NCBI RefSeq assembly: GCF_006716355.1 | Contig: NZ_VFOW01000001.1 | Location: 5,456,001 to 5,520,000 of the forward strand | DNA length: 64,000 nucleotides | Source: Stackebrandtia endophytica | GTDB lineage: Bacteria > Actinomycetota > Actinomycetes > Mycobacteriales > Micromonosporaceae | Reading direction: 5' to 3' | Shown here: positions 9,760 through 23,237 of the stretch, piece after piece | Layout of the letters: every line of letters begins with the position of its first letter | Numbering within the stretch: the stretch's first letter is position 1 | Program-made: the position numbers and the translations under genes | The notes under the pieces: generated by a model | The model's input: only the letters and a program-made list of their open reading frames with translations | What the model was told of the DNA's origin: nothing | The model's database searches: none

Positions 9760-11085
9760 ATGAGCCGTCCGGCTCCGCTCTCGGGTTTCCCCGAACTGCT
9801 GCCCCGTCAACGCATCGTCGAGCAACGCGTCATCGAGCAACTGTCGCGCACCTTCGAATTGCACGGCTTCGCCTCGATCAGCACCCGCGCCGTCGAACCA
9901 CTGGACCAGTTGCTGCGCAAGGGCGAGACCTCCAAGGAGGTCTACGTGTTGCGCCGCCTGCAGGCCGAGGAGGGCGACTCGTCCGATTCCGGTCTGGGCC
10001 TCCACTTCGATCTGACCGTCCCGTTGGCGCGATACGTGTTGGAGAACGCCGGCAAGCTTCAGTTCCCGTTCCGTCGCTATCAGATCCAACCGTGTTGGCG
10101 AGGCGAACGTCCCCAGGACGGCCGGTTCCGGGAGTTCTGGCAGGCCGACATCGACGTCGTCAACCGCGATGACCTACCCGGACACTACGAAGTGGAACTT
10201 CCGCTGGTGATCGGGGACGCGTTGCGGTCGCTCCCGATTCCGGCGATGCGCATGCACGTCAACAACCGGAAGCTGTCACAGGGGTTCTTCCGAGGAGTGG
10301 GGTTGTCCGACCCGATGGCCGCGGTGCGGATCATCGACAAGATCGGCAAGATCGGCCCCAACGGGGTGTCGAAGCTGCTGACCGAGACCCTGTCGGCCAC
10401 CGACGCCCAGATCAAGCTCTGCCTGGAACTGGCCGCCATCACCACCGAGGATCAATCCTTCGTGGACCGGGTCCAGGCGTTGGGCGTCGTGGATCCGATG
10501 CTGGACGAGGGCTTGGCGGAGCTGTCGGCGGTTGTGGGCGCCGCCGCCGTCGACGCACCCGGCCTGGTGGTCGCCGACCTGAGTATCGCGCGCGGACTCG
10601 ACTACTACACCGGGACGGTCTACGAGACCTTCATGACCGGGTACGAGCGGTTGGGCTCGGTGTGCTCGGGCGGCCGTTACGACAACCTCGCCAGCGACGG
10701 CAAGAACCGGTTCCCCGGTGTCGGCCTGTCCATCGGGGTCTCCCGGATCCTGGTGCCGTTGTTGAATCAGAACGTGCTGTCGGCCAGCCGCGAGGTACCC
10801 ACCTGTGTTCTGGTCGCGCTGCCCGACACCGAATCCCGTCGCGACTGCGACCGGATCGCGCGATCGCTGCGGAGCCGGGGCATCGCCGCCGAGGTCGCGC
10901 CCGCCGCACAGAAGTACGGCAAGCAGATCCGGTTCGCCGAGCGTCGCGGCATCCCATACGTGTGGTTCCCCGGCGAGGCGGACCAGCCGGGTGAGGTGCG
11001 GGACATCCGTTCCGGTGACCAGGTCGGAGCCGACGTCGACACCTGGACACCGCCGGAGTCGGACCTGCGACCGACGGTCGGTTGA
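9760..11085 (+). CDS. hisS: Histidyl-tRNA synthetase
   Basis: Class II aminoacyl-tRNA synthetase charging tRNA-His. Start at ATG 9760 with AAGGAG upstream; the frame is open further back but that part has no family match. Visible are motif 1 (the region around LPRQRIVEQRV), motif 2 (FRRYQIQPCWRGERPQDGR), the histidine A box (ARGLDYYTGTVYE), and motif 3 (PGVGLSIGVSRI). The C-terminal anticodon-binding domain contains KYGKQIRFAERRGIPYVW. 441 residues. The sequence after it may form a weak terminator (arms 11131-11138 and 11160-11167). Confidence 0.97.
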   Translation: MSRPAPLSGFPELLPRQRIVEQRVIEQLSRTFELHGFASISTRAVEPLDQLLRKGETSKEVYVLRRLQAEEGDSSDSGLGLHFDLTVPLARYVLENAGKLQFPFRRYQIQPCWRGERPQDGRFREFWQADIDVVNRDDLPGHYEVELPLVIGDALRSLPIPAMRMHVNNRKLSQGFFRGVGLSDPMAAVRIIDKIGKIGPNGVSKLLTETLSATDAQIKLCLELAAITTEDQSFVDRVQALGVVDPMLDEGLAELSAVVGAAAVDAPGLVVADLSIARGLDYYTGTVYETFMTGYERLGSVCSGGRYDNLASDGKNRFPGVGLSIGVSRILVPLLNQNVLSASREVPTCVLVALPDTESRRDCDRIARSLRSRGIAAEVAPAAQKYGKQIRFAERRGIPYVWFPGEADQPGEVRDIRSGDQVGADVDTWTPPESDLRPTVG

Positions 11086-11220
11086 CAGTGCGGGGCGGTT
11101 GTTCGACCATGACAATATTGACGCCGAATCGGGGCACCCTTCGGTCGTTCACCGGGTGAGGTGCCCCACCGACACCGATACTGCGGTTCATTGAACGATG
11201 AAACGAGAGGTCTCACCCCG

Positions 11221-11721
11221 ATGGCCACCTACGCCTTGTATCGCCACACGATTCGCGCCGTCGTCGTGGGGCGACACAACGAGGTCAAGTTGTTTCTTCG
11301 GCAGATTCCCGAGGAGGATCTCGCCAACTTCAACAACTTTCTGATGGCCGCCTTCTACGGCGCGGCGATCCTGGAATTCGCCTACGACCGAGGTGATGAG
11401 GCGGTCAACAAGTTCGCCAAGGAGATGGTCGAAGCCCATCCGGACGTCGACCCGCCGCTGGAGGAGCGGTACGTCGAGTACTGCGTGCTCGGGATTTTCG
11501 GTGAACACCATCTGATGGAGAGCTTGGAACCGAGACACCTCCACCGGACCCAGATGCTGTCGATCCGGCTCATCGCAACTCGGCATCCGAAGATGCGTGA
11601 ACGGGTTCAGGGCTATCTGGCATGTGCCGAACAGCTGGCTCGGCAGTGGGCCGCCGGTGAGGAGCCGGATGTTGACTTCGGCTGGTTCGACGACGTGCCC
11701 GATGCGGACCCGGCGGCCTGA
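11221..11721 (+). CDS. Conserved-looking protein of unknown function
   Basis: 166 residues, not recognised. ATG at 11221 preceded by GAGAGG at a slightly long spacing. Predicted soluble and helical; begins ATYALYRHTIRAVVVGRHNE and has an aromatic-rich middle (NFLMAAFYGAAILEFAYDRG). A segment near the C-terminal third (GIFGEHHLMESLEPRHLHRTQ) holds five histidines, which could bind metal, but no known motif fits. Codon use matches the neighbours, so it is likely a real gene. It stands alone after hisS and is followed by a strong hairpin. Confidence 0.7.
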   Translation: MATYALYRHTIRAVVVGRHNEVKLFLRQIPEEDLANFNNFLMAAFYGAAILEFAYDRGDEAVNKFAKEMVEAHPDVDPPLEERYVEYCVLGIFGEHHLMESLEPRHLHRTQMLSIRLIATRHPKMRERVQGYLACAEQLARQWAAGEEPDVDFGWFDDVPDADPAA

Positions 11722-11742
11722 TCGGGCGAATCGACTCAAACC

Positions 11743-11791
11743 GAAAGACCGGTTCGGTGGGCGTGCAAGCGCCTTGCCGAACCGGTCTTTC
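11743..11791. terminator. Terminator hairpin
   Basis: Perfect 15-bp inverted repeat, arms 11743-11757 and 11777-11791, with a 19-base spacer that can fold further (GCGTGCAAGCGC). Lies 21 bases after the stop of the preceding gene. Confidence 0.75.
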
Positions 11792-12504
11792 GTTGTCGGG
11801 TCGGAGCGCGGAAAGCGGTTCGCCGGCGTTGCTTGGTGGGGGTTGTTCGGCCGGTGTTGTTCGGTGGGTGTTGTTCGGTGGCGCCGATACCCGCATAAAA
11901 AATCCATAGACCTAGATATATCGAAGCGTGGGAACGGTCCCAGTTTGCCTGGAACACAGTGCTTTTCAGGCAAACGACCCTGAGGATTTCGGGCGAAAAC
12001 GACGCCGCACACGTCTAGCGCAAATCGATCAATGACGATACCGTCATTCGCACCCAGGCGATCGCGGAGTTGAGTCCACGGAGGACGGGACCGGTTTCGC
12101 GTGAGCGACGAAAGAGGAGGGCCGCGGCCACCTGCGTCGCGGTTCGGCGACTCGAGCCGACTGCTTGCTCGGAGTGTTCCATGATGCACCATAGGCGACC
12201 TCACCACCGGTTCACTCGGTGTCCCTCGCCCCGGTGCGCACTCGGTACGGGTAGCGGTGCCTCGACCCGATCGACTCGACAGGTCCGGTCGTCGGTATTC
12301 CTCCATCGAACGGTCATCGAATCGGCGCGGCCGCAGCGCCCCGGCGAACACACGTCACGCCGGACGAACCCGGTCATCCGGTCCACGCGACCGAATCACC
12401 GTCTCCACGTGTCATCGGCCCCGGCGACATCGTTGACAACACCGACATGGCCAACTCGCCTTCGGCGTGCTCACCCGCGGTGAGTCGTCGAGAAAGAAGG
12501 AAAG
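11792..12504. other. 713-bp gene-free gap with short repeats and hairpins
   Basis: No frame here looks coding: the open frames are Arg/Pro-rich and lack ribosome sites. It holds a tandem repeat (11826-11880), an AT-rich patch around 11896-11925, an inverted repeat GTTTGCCTG/CAGGCAAAC (11943-11951 and 11967-11975, 15-base loop), and a small hairpin AATGACG-ATAC-CGTCATT (12031-12048). TTGACA-like sequence occurs at 12432-12437. It most likely carries the leader and control region of the following mctB-like operon, but a small RNA is possible. Confidence 0.5.
11826..11880. repeat. Short tandem repeat, 14-bp unit
   Basis: Two exact copies of a 14-base unit GGTGTTGTTCGGTG at 11853-11866 and 11867-11880, preceded by two degraded copies (GGCGTTGCTTGGTGG and GGGTTGTTCGGCC). 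The unit is not a multiple of three and no gene spans it. Confidence 0.8.
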
Positions 12505-12861
12505 ATGACCGATTCGGAAGGTTCCGATCCAGAACAGACGGTCAACAGCGTGGCCGTCCAGAACAGTCCCGAATTCGCTGCGCTGCGCAAGGCGCTGCGA
12601 CGATTCGTGTTTCCCGCCACGGTGGCGTTTCTGGCGTGGTACGCCCTGTACGTCCTGTTGTCCACCTACGCCGTCGGGTTCATGTCCATACAGGTGTGGG
12701 GACACATCAACATCGCGTTGATCTTCGGCATGCTCCAGTTCGTCAGCACGTTCCTGCTGGCATGGGCGTACTCGCGATACGCCGACCGACACCTTGACCC
12801 CAAAGCCGAGGCGATCCGTGAGCGGGTCACCTCCTCGACGACCCCGGAGGAGACGCCGTGA
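12505..12861 (+). CDS. DUF485 membrane protein, symporter partner (MctB/YjcH-like)
   Basis: 118 residues. Soluble N-terminus (to about residue 30), then the DUF485 core with two membrane spans (FPATVAFLAWYALYVLLSTY and HINIALIFGMLQFVSTFLLA) and a charged C-terminus. Proteins of this family are encoded next to acetate/pyruvate sodium-solute symporters (YjcH with ActP in E. coli, MctB with MctC in Corynebacterium); their exact role is not settled. ATG with AAGGAAAG upstream. Its TGA overlaps the GTG of the next gene (GTGA), so the two are translationally coupled. Confidence 0.9.
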   Translation: MTDSEGSDPEQTVNSVAVQNSPEFAALRKALRRFVFPATVAFLAWYALYVLLSTYAVGFMSIQVWGHINIALIFGMLQFVSTFLLAWAYSRYADRHLDPKAEAIRERVTSSTTPEETP

Positions 12862-14531
12862 ACCTGTTCGCACAAGGAGTCGACAGCACCTCCAGAGGCT
12901 GGACACTGGGACTGTTCCTACTGTTGGTGGTGGCCACCCTGGTGATCACGGCATACGCCGGCACCAAGACTCGAAGCGCCAAGGACTTCTACGCCGGCGG
13001 TCGGTCGTTCACCGGATTCCAGAATGGAATGGCGATCGGTGGCGACTACATGTCGGCCGCGTCGTTCCTGGGCATCGCGGGGATCATCGCGCTGTCCGGA
13101 TACGACGGTTTCCTCTACTCGATCGGCTTCCTGGTCGCATGGCTGGTCGCGCTGCTGCTGGTGGCCGAACTGCTGCGCAACTCCGGCAAGTACACGATGG
13201 CCGACGTCCTGGCGTTTCGGATGCGGCAGCGCCCGGTGCGCACCGCCGCCTCGGTATCGACCGTGACGGTGTCCATCTTCTACCTGCTGGCTCAGATGGT
13301 CGGTGCCGGCTCACTCGTGGCCCTGTTGTTGGGCATCGGTGAGGCGGACACGTTCCTGGGAATGAGCGCCGCCACCGCCAAGGCGTTGACCGTCGTACTC
13401 GTCGGCATCCTGATGATCACCTACGTGGTCATCGGAGGTATGAAGGGAACGACGTACGTTCAGATCGTCAAGGCGGTCCTGCTGCTGGTGGGGACCGCGC
13501 TGATGACGGTCCTGGTCATGTGGGCCTTCAAGTTCAACCTGTCGGATCTGTTGGGAACGGCCGCTCGGGAGTCCGGTGAGAACGAGGCGTTCCTGACCTC
13601 GGGCTTGAAGTACGGTACCGAGGTCGCCGGCGACGTCTGGCAGACCACCGTCAACAAACTCGACCTGCTATCGCTGGGATTGGCACTGGTGCTGGGAACC
13701 GCGGGACTCCCGCACATCCTGATCCGGTTCTACACCGTTCCCACCGCCAAGGCGGCCCGAAAGAGCGTCCTGTGGGCGATCGGCATCATCGGCGCCTTCT
13801 ACCTCATGACCCTGGCGCTGGGCTTCGGTGCGGCCGCCCTGGTCGGCAGCGAGGCGATCCTCGAACAGGATCCGGCGGGTAACGTCGCCGCACCGTTGCT
13901 GGCCAAGGAACTGGGTGAACAGTTCTTCGGCGGCGACACCGGAGGCGCCATCCTGCTCGCCCTGATCGCGGCGGTGGCGTTCGCGACGATCCTCGCCGTG
14001 GTCGCCGGACTCACACTGGCGTCCTCGTCCTCTCTGGCGCACGACCTGTACGCCAACGTATTCCGGCACGGCAAACCCGCCAACGAGAAGCAGGAGGTCG
14101 TCGTCGCCCGATTCGCCGCGCTGATCATCGGAGCGGTGGCGATCGTGTTGGCCATCTTCGCGCAGAACCTGAACGTGGCGTTCCTCGTCGCGCTGGCCTT
14201 CGCGGTGGCGGCATCGGGCAATCTCCCCGCGATCCTGTACAGCCTGTTCTGGAAGCGCTTCAACACATCCGGCGCCACCTGGGCCATATACGGCGGCCTG
14301 GGTTCGGCCGTCTTGCTGGTGGTGTTCTCACCGGTGTTGTCGGGTGCGGACACCTCGATGTTTCCGGGTGTCGACTTCGCGTACTTCCCGTTGAGCAACC
14401 CGGGTCTGGTCTCGATCCCGGTCGGGTTCCTGTGTGGATGGCTGGGAACCATCCTGTCCAAGGAGCCGGCCGATTCCGAGAAGTACGCCGAGTTGGAGGT
14501 GCGGTCGCTGACCGGTATCGGTGCCCACTGA
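12858..14531 (+). CDS. Sodium:solute symporter for acetate/short monocarboxylates (ActP/MctC-like)
   Basis: SSS-family transporter of 557 residues with about 13 membrane spans. The family hallmark is seen in KDFYAGGRSFTGFQNGMAIG followed by GDYMSAASFLGIAG, and later in GTAGLPHILIRFYTVP, which marks the ActP/MctC branch (uptake of acetate, propionate or pyruvate driven by Na+ or H+). No histidine kinase domain is fused to it. GTG start overlapping the stop of the DUF485 gene. Followed by a strong terminator, so the operon has two genes. Exact substrate is inference from the family. Confidence 0.92.
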   Translation: MNLFAQGVDSTSRGWTLGLFLLLVVATLVITAYAGTKTRSAKDFYAGGRSFTGFQNGMAIGGDYMSAASFLGIAGIIALSGYDGFLYSIGFLVAWLVALLLVAELLRNSGKYTMADVLAFRMRQRPVRTAASVSTVTVSIFYLLAQMVGAGSLVALLLGIGEADTFLGMSAATAKALTVVLVGILMITYVVIGGMKGTTYVQIVKAVLLLVGTALMTVLVMWAFKFNLSDLLGTAARESGENEAFLTSGLKYGTEVAGDVWQTTVNKLDLLSLGLALVLGTAGLPHILIRFYTVPTAKAARKSVLWAIGIIGAFYLMTLALGFGAAALVGSEAILEQDPAGNVAAPLLAKELGEQFFGGDTGGAILLALIAAVAFATILAVVAGLTLASSSSLAHDLYANVFRHGKPANEKQEVVVARFAALIIGAVAIVLAIFAQNLNVAFLVALAFAVAASGNLPAILYSLFWKRFNTSGATWAIYGGLGSAVLLVVFSPVLSGADTSMFPGVDFAYFPLSNPGLVSIPVGFLCGWLGTILSKEPADSEKYAELEVRSLTGIGAH

Positions 14532-14547
14532 CCGACGGATTCGTTGA

Positions 14548-14586
14548 GGCGACGGCGATCCCGCACGATGCGGGATCGCCGTCGCC
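14548..14586. terminator. Strong terminator hairpin after symporter gene
   Basis: Perfect 18-bp stem (14548-14565 with 14569-14586) with a 3-base loop CGA, 16 bases after the stop codon. Confidence 0.85.
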
Positions 14587-14907
14587 GTGTCCCGGTGATT
14601 CGATCCACTTCGGTGGTCGATACCGACCGATCGGGGGAGGAGGCGGCGCGATCGGGCCGCCGCGCAACGACGACCAGCATTGACAGTTAACTATATAAAG
14701 AGTTACCAATATGTTATATTCTTTATCGATACATTCGGTAACGTAAATGTCTAGGACGCGCTGTTGGAGGCCCCTGTTGGGAGCGGCGTCCCGGTGACTT
14801 CCGGGACGTAAGCGGAGGCCGATCGCACACCATGACCTGCCATCGTGGTGCGCGGGAAACACCGGCGAGTCGTCACCGAATTGTCCCTGCGCCGGAAAGG
14901 CACGGCG
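14587..14907 (+). promoter_or_regulatory. AT-rich control region of the DoxX-like gene
   Basis: Gene-free stretch. From about 14686 to 14750 the base composition drops to well under 40% GC inside a genome of about two thirds GC. TTGACA at 14680-14685 fits a -35 box; possible -10 boxes lie 17-18 bases further (TTACCA/TACCAA) or at TATGTT 14710-14715 and TATATT 14715-14720. The patch also holds an inverted pair GTTACC (14702-14707) and GGTAAC (14737-14742), a possible operator. The DoxX start is about 160 bases downstream. Confidence 0.5.
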
Positions 14908-15489
14908 ATGACCGATACCACTTCCCTGACCAAGACCCCCACGGTGCCGACCACTCCCGGCACCGCACCCATTCCACCCGCACCGGAGGCGACGACACCG
15001 ACCCGACCCCGGGTCGCACTGGGCGTCGCCCGCATCGCGCTGGGCTGGATCTTCCTGTGGGCCTTCCTCGACAAGGCCTTCGGATTCGGGTTCGCGACCC
15101 CGCCGGAGTCCGCCTGGATCAACGGCGGCAGCCCCACCACCGGTTACCTGACGGGGCAGGGCGGCAGCGACAAGGCGCTGTCCGACCTGATGACCACCAT
15201 GAGTGGACAGACCTGGGTGGACTGGCTGTTCATGCTCGGCATGTGCAGCGTGGGGATCGCCCTGATCCTCGGCATCGGAATGCGGTTGGCCGCCCTCGGT
15301 GCCACCTGTCTGATGGGGACACTGTGGCTGTCCCAGTTCCCGCTGGCTCAGAACCCCTTCATGGACCAGCACCTGCTGTACCTGCTGCTGGCCATCGCCC
15401 TGGCCGCCACCAACGCCGGTGACACGATAGGCCTGGGACGCCCCTGGTCCCGAACCGCGCTGGTACGGACGTTGCCGATCTTGCGGTGA
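14908..15489 (+). CDS. DoxX-like membrane protein
   Basis: 193 residues with four predicted membrane spans after a Thr/Pro-rich cytoplasmic head (residues 1-35). The first span (GVARIALGWIFLWAFLDKAF) and the following extracellular stretch with W, G and P resemble the DoxX/DoxD family, some of which are small subunits of thiosulfate:quinone oxidoreductase; most have unknown roles. ATG at 14908 with GGAAAGG 9 bases upstream is preferred to the longer frame from 14845. Stands alone between two strong hairpins. Confidence 0.75.
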   Translation: MTDTTSLTKTPTVPTTPGTAPIPPAPEATTPTRPRVALGVARIALGWIFLWAFLDKAFGFGFATPPESAWINGGSPTTGYLTGQGGSDKALSDLMTTMSGQTWVDWLFMLGMCSVGIALILGIGMRLAALGATCLMGTLWLSQFPLAQNPFMDQHLLYLLLAIALAATNAGDTIGLGRPWSRTALVRTLPILR

Positions 15490-15500
15490 ACGCACGAAAA

Positions 15501-15537
15501 AACCCGGGCGCCGGAGGGAGACTCCGGCGCCCGGGTT
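15501..15537. terminator. Bidirectional terminator hairpin
   Basis: Perfect 16-bp stem, arms 15501-15516 and 15522-15537, loop GGAGA, between convergent genes; preceded by an A-run (15497-15502) that serves as a T-run for the minus-strand gene. Confidence 0.85.
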
Positions 15538-15551
15538 GAGTACTTGGCTCA

Positions 15552-16394
15552 CTAAGGGGTCTTGACGCACATGACCCACTCGTACGGGGCGAACGACTCG
15601 GATGCGAAGTAGGTCTCCGCGCCGGTGGGCGTGCAGAACGCCTCCACCTTGTCGTCGTCACCGATCTGGGCGGGGTCCATCGAGGAGGCGGTCACCTCGT
15701 AGCTCGCCTCAGGCGCACCACAGTCGACGATCTCCAGGTAGTCGGCGGAGTCGTTGATGCACTCGCCGTCGGCGGGCAGCTCGCCCCACTTCGGGGTGGT
15801 GATGTTGATCGGGTCGAGGCAGATGATCCACTCGAGACTGGTGCCCTTCTCGTAGTAGATGTACTCCGCGGCGTCGGTGCCGGCGCAGACCTCGTCGGCC
15901 ACGGCCTCGTGATCGTTGCTGGACGGATCGTCGGTGCGGGCGACGATCTTGAAGAACGCCTCCTCCGAGCTGCAGTCGACGGTCTTGACGTCGCTGGCGT
16001 CGTCGCTGCTGGTGTCGGCGGTCTGGTTGGTGCAGTCGCCCACGGCGGCAACCGAGGTGTCACCGGTGAGCACGCTGACGACCCAACCACCGACGAGCAG
16101 CAGCAGGATCACCGCTCCGGCGACTCCCAGCCGGATGAGGAGGCCCTTGCCGGCGCTCTTGGCGGCGTTCTTCGCGTTGTCACCGAAGCCACCACCACCG
16201 GGCGGAGGCGGCGGGGTTCCCGGCGCACCCGGTGGCGGGAAACCGCTCGGGGTCTGCTGGGTGTTGTCGTAACCGGGTTGGTAACCGGGCTGCTGCGCCT
16301 GTCCCGGAACAGGCTGGTAACCGGGCTGCTGCGGCTGTCCCTGGCCGGGCTGTTGCGGCGGGTAGCCACCCTGATAGGGCGGTGGCTGAGTCAT
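15552..16394 (-). CDS. Pro/Gln-rich single-span membrane protein with Cys-containing extracellular domain (LppU-like)
   Basis: 280 residues. The cytoplasmic head is made of Pro, Gln, Gly and Tyr repeats (variants of QQPGYQP) up to about residue 75. One membrane span follows ([20 protein letters not shown]), then an extracellular domain with paired cysteines spaced as in two similar halves (VGDCTN...[14 protein letters not shown]-x-D...[21 protein letters not shown]). This resembles the LppU/SCO3897-type proteins of Streptomyces, of unknown function. Start at ATG 16394 ([13 protein letters not shown]) rather than the longer frame. Divergent from gltB. Confidence 0.75.
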   Translation of the reverse strand: MTQPPPYQGGYPPQQPGQGQPQQPGYQPVPGQAQQPGYQPGYDNTQQTPSGFPPPGAPGTPPPPPGGGGFGDNAKNAAKSAGKGLLIRLGVAGAVILLLLVGGWVVSVLTGDTSVAAVGDCTNQTADTSSDDASDVKTVDCSSEEAFFKIVARTDDPSSNDHEAVADEVCAGTDAAEYIYYEKGTSLEWIICLDPINITTPKWGELPADGECINDSADYLEIVDCGAPEASYEVTASSMDPAQIGDDDKVEAFCTPTGAETYFASESFAPYEWVMCVKTP

Positions 16395-16668
16395 TATTCG
16401 TCTCCGAAGGGTGTCAATTTGTACGCCTGCGCGTATGGGGATATGGGGTGCCCAGGCCAGGGAGACAATAACGTCCCGCCGCAACCGTCATGACCAGGGA
16501 TCGGAATGGTCACGACCAGATCACGAGATGGGCCTTCAAGTAGCCGATCCCGTCGCATACACTGGCACGACCACCGGGCCGACGTCGTCCCTACATGTGC
16601 ATCCTCCGCCGGTTTCCCCGCCCAACGCTCAACCGGCTTCACGAGACGACGAATGGAGGGCCCTCAGC

Positions 16669-21172
<4,504 letters not shown>

Positions 21173-21180
<8 letters not shown>

Positions 21181-22666
21181 CCCCAACGGTTTCCTGCACC
21201 ACCGCCGTGAACTCCCGCCGCGCCGGCCGGTACCGATCCGGTTGATGGACTGGAAAGAGGTGTACGAGCCCGGCGACGAGGGCCGGATGCGCGACCAGGC
21301 CGCCCGATGCATGGACTGCGGTATCCCGTTCTGCCACCAGGCCTGCCCACTGGGCAACAAGATTCCGGAGTGGAACGACCTCGTCCGCACCGGACGATGG
21401 CGCGAGGCGGCACGGCAACTCCACGCCACCAACAACTTTCCCGAGTTCACCGGGAAGCTCTGCCCGGCGCCGTGCGAGGCGTCGTGCGTGCTCGGCATCG
21501 GCTCCGAGACCGTCGAGTACGGCGCCGACGTCGGTGCGGTCACGATCAAGCAGATCGAGGCCGACATCGCCGAGCGGGCCTTCGTCGACGACGAGGTGAC
21601 ACCGCGACCACCGGCGGAGCTCAGCGGCCGCACCGTCGCCGTCGTCGGGTCGGGCCCGGCCGGACTGGCGGCGGCCCAACAGTTGGCCCGCGCCGGGCAC
21701 GCCGTCACCGTCTACGAACGCGACGACGCCATCGGTGGCCTGCTGCGCTACGGAATCCCCGACTTCAAACTGGAGAAGCACCACATCGACCGCCGCGTCG
21801 ACCAGCTGTGGGCCGAAGGGGTCACCTTCGTGACCGACTGCCGCATCGGCGTCGACATCACCATGGAACGGCTGCGGCAACGCCACGACGCCGTCCTGCT
21901 GGCTACCGGCGCCCTCGAAGGCCGTGCCACCGACACCCCCGGACACCGGTTGCGGGGCATTCACCTGGCGATGGACCACCTGGTCGACTCCAACCGCGTC
22001 GTCGCCGGGAAGGCGCCGTTCGCCACGATCGACGCGGCCGGGAAACACGTGGTCATCATCGGTGGCGGAGACACCGCCGCCGACTGCCTGGGCGTGGCCC
22101 ATCGACAGGGCGCCGCATCGGTGACCCAATTGGACTCCTACCCGCGGCCATCCGTGGAGCGCGACCCGAGTCGGGATCCGTGGCCGGTCTGGCCGACCCT
22201 GCTGCGCGACTACCCGGCCCACGAGGAGGGTGGCACCCGGGTGTTCGCCTCCGCCACCGCCGAGTTCCTGGGCGATGACGCCGGGCACGTCCGTCACATG
22301 CGCATCAGCGAGGTCACCGTCGACAAGTCGACGGGACGGCGGGTGGTGACCCCGGTCGAGGGCACCGCCCGCGACATCCCCGCCGACCTGGTGCTGTTGG
22401 CCATCGGGTTCGTCGGCACCGAGGAACAACCCCTGCTGGCCCAGTCCGACCTACAGCGCGACCGAGGCGTCATCACCTGCGGACCGGACTGGCAGACCGA
22501 CGCACCGGGAGTGTTCGTCGCCGGAGACGCCCACCGCGGTGCCTCGCTCATCGTGTGGGCCATCGCCGAGGGCCGGTCCGCCGCCGCGGCCATCCACCGT
22601 TACCTCGGAGGCGACACACCACTGCCGTCGCCGGTGACCTACGACGCGGTCGCGTTGGGAGGATGA
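21173..22666 (+). CDS. gltD: Glutamate synthase (NADPH), small subunit
   Basis: Beta subunit that passes electrons from NADPH through FAD and two 4Fe-4S clusters to GltB. Start ATG 21173 lies inside the end of gltB and has AAGGAGG upstream. Cysteine clusters: [17 protein letters not shown] and [16 protein letters not shown] site: [20 protein letters not shown] site: [15 protein letters not shown]. The last conserved FAD segment is [20 protein letters not shown]. 497 residues. Coupled to gltB, so the two subunits are made together. Confidence 0.98.
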
Positions 22667-22712
22667 GCCGCAGTTACTCGACCGCGCTTGGGCATCGTTC
22701 GGGGGAAGCCGA

Positions 22713-22718
22713 TACGGT
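22713..22718 (+). promoter_or_regulatory. -10 box of a leaderless promoter (TACGGT)
   Basis: TACGGT ends 6 bases before the GTG start at 22725, the spacing expected if transcription begins at the start codon. No ribosome site is present. Confidence 0.55.
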
Positions 22719-22724
22719 GGCCGG

Positions 22725-23144
22725 GTGTCGCAGCAACCCGGTGATCCCGCTTCCCCCGAATCCGGCCATGACTCCCATGAGGACCATCGCCAGGAGAGCC
22801 AACGCGATCTGACGGCGGCGAAGGAGACTCTCGATCGGGTGCGCAGAGAGGTGCCGTTCCGGCGTGCCCTGTGGGGATTCCGGTTGTACTACATCGCGAT
22901 GTTCTCCAGCCTGGGAACCATCATCGTGGGTTGTTTCGACGGGCTCGACTCGGCGATGCTGATCGTCCCGATCGCGCTGCCGTTCGCGCTGATCGGGTAC
23001 CTGTACGGGTACATGCAGAACCGCAACGAATACCGGGAGTTCCTGGCTGCCGCCTCCACAAAGGTCTGGCATGCCCGTCGGGACCGCAAGAACCAGTGGC
23101 AGGCGGCGATTCTGCGGGACGCCTTCATGGGGCGCCTGGAGTAG
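22725..23144 (+). CDS. Small two-span membrane protein of unknown function
   Basis: 139 residues, family not recognised. A polar N-terminus rich in His, Glu and Ser (to about residue 45) precedes two membrane spans (LYYIAMFSSLGTIIVGCF and MLIVPIALPFALIGYLYGYM) and a basic, helical C-terminal tail of about 45 residues with several Arg, Lys and Trp. Both ends should face the cytosol. GTG start directly behind a leaderless-type -10 box. It lies between gltD and pyk, on the same strand, but with its own promoter. Confidence 0.68.
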   Translation: MSQQPGDPASPESGHDSHEDHRQESQRDLTAAKETLDRVRREVPFRRALWGFRLYYIAMFSSLGTIIVGCFDGLDSAMLIVPIALPFALIGYLYGYMQNRNEYREFLAAASTKVWHARRDRKNQWQAAILRDAFMGRLE

Positions 23145-23170
23145 ATCGCTCGGCGACACCCGCTATTTAG

Positions 23171-23184
23171 TTAATGACCATTAA
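23171..23184. promoter_or_regulatory. Palindrome upstream of pyk, possible operator
   Basis: TTAATG-AC-CATTAA, a perfect 6-bp inverted repeat with a 2-base centre in an AT-rich patch, 54 bases upstream of the pyk start and upstream of its putative -10 box. Confidence 0.4.
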
Positions 23185-23224
23185 AATCACATGCCCACGT
23201 GATCATCCAGAAATTTTTGTGGAC

Positions 23225-23230
23225 TAGGCT
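23225..23230 (+). promoter_or_regulatory. -10 box of pyk (TAGGCT), leaderless type
   Basis: TAGGCT ends 7 bases before the pyk GTG at 23238, and no ribosome site is visible. Confidence 0.5.
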
Positions 23231-23237
23231 CAATTTC

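Noticed and set aside
11131-11167. Terminator after hisS (GGGGCACC/GGTGCCCC)
   Set aside because: Only 8-bp arms with a long, partly paired loop; kept as a remark in the hisS entry, not as a feature.
11188-12351. 387-residue minus-strand frame across the gap
   Set aside because: Overlaps a real gene on the other strand and the tandem repeat; Arg/Pro/Thr-rich, with no ribosome site.
12070-12483. 137-residue plus-strand frame in the gap
   Set aside because: Dominated by Arg, Thr, Ser and Pro, no start signal; codon use unlike the real genes.
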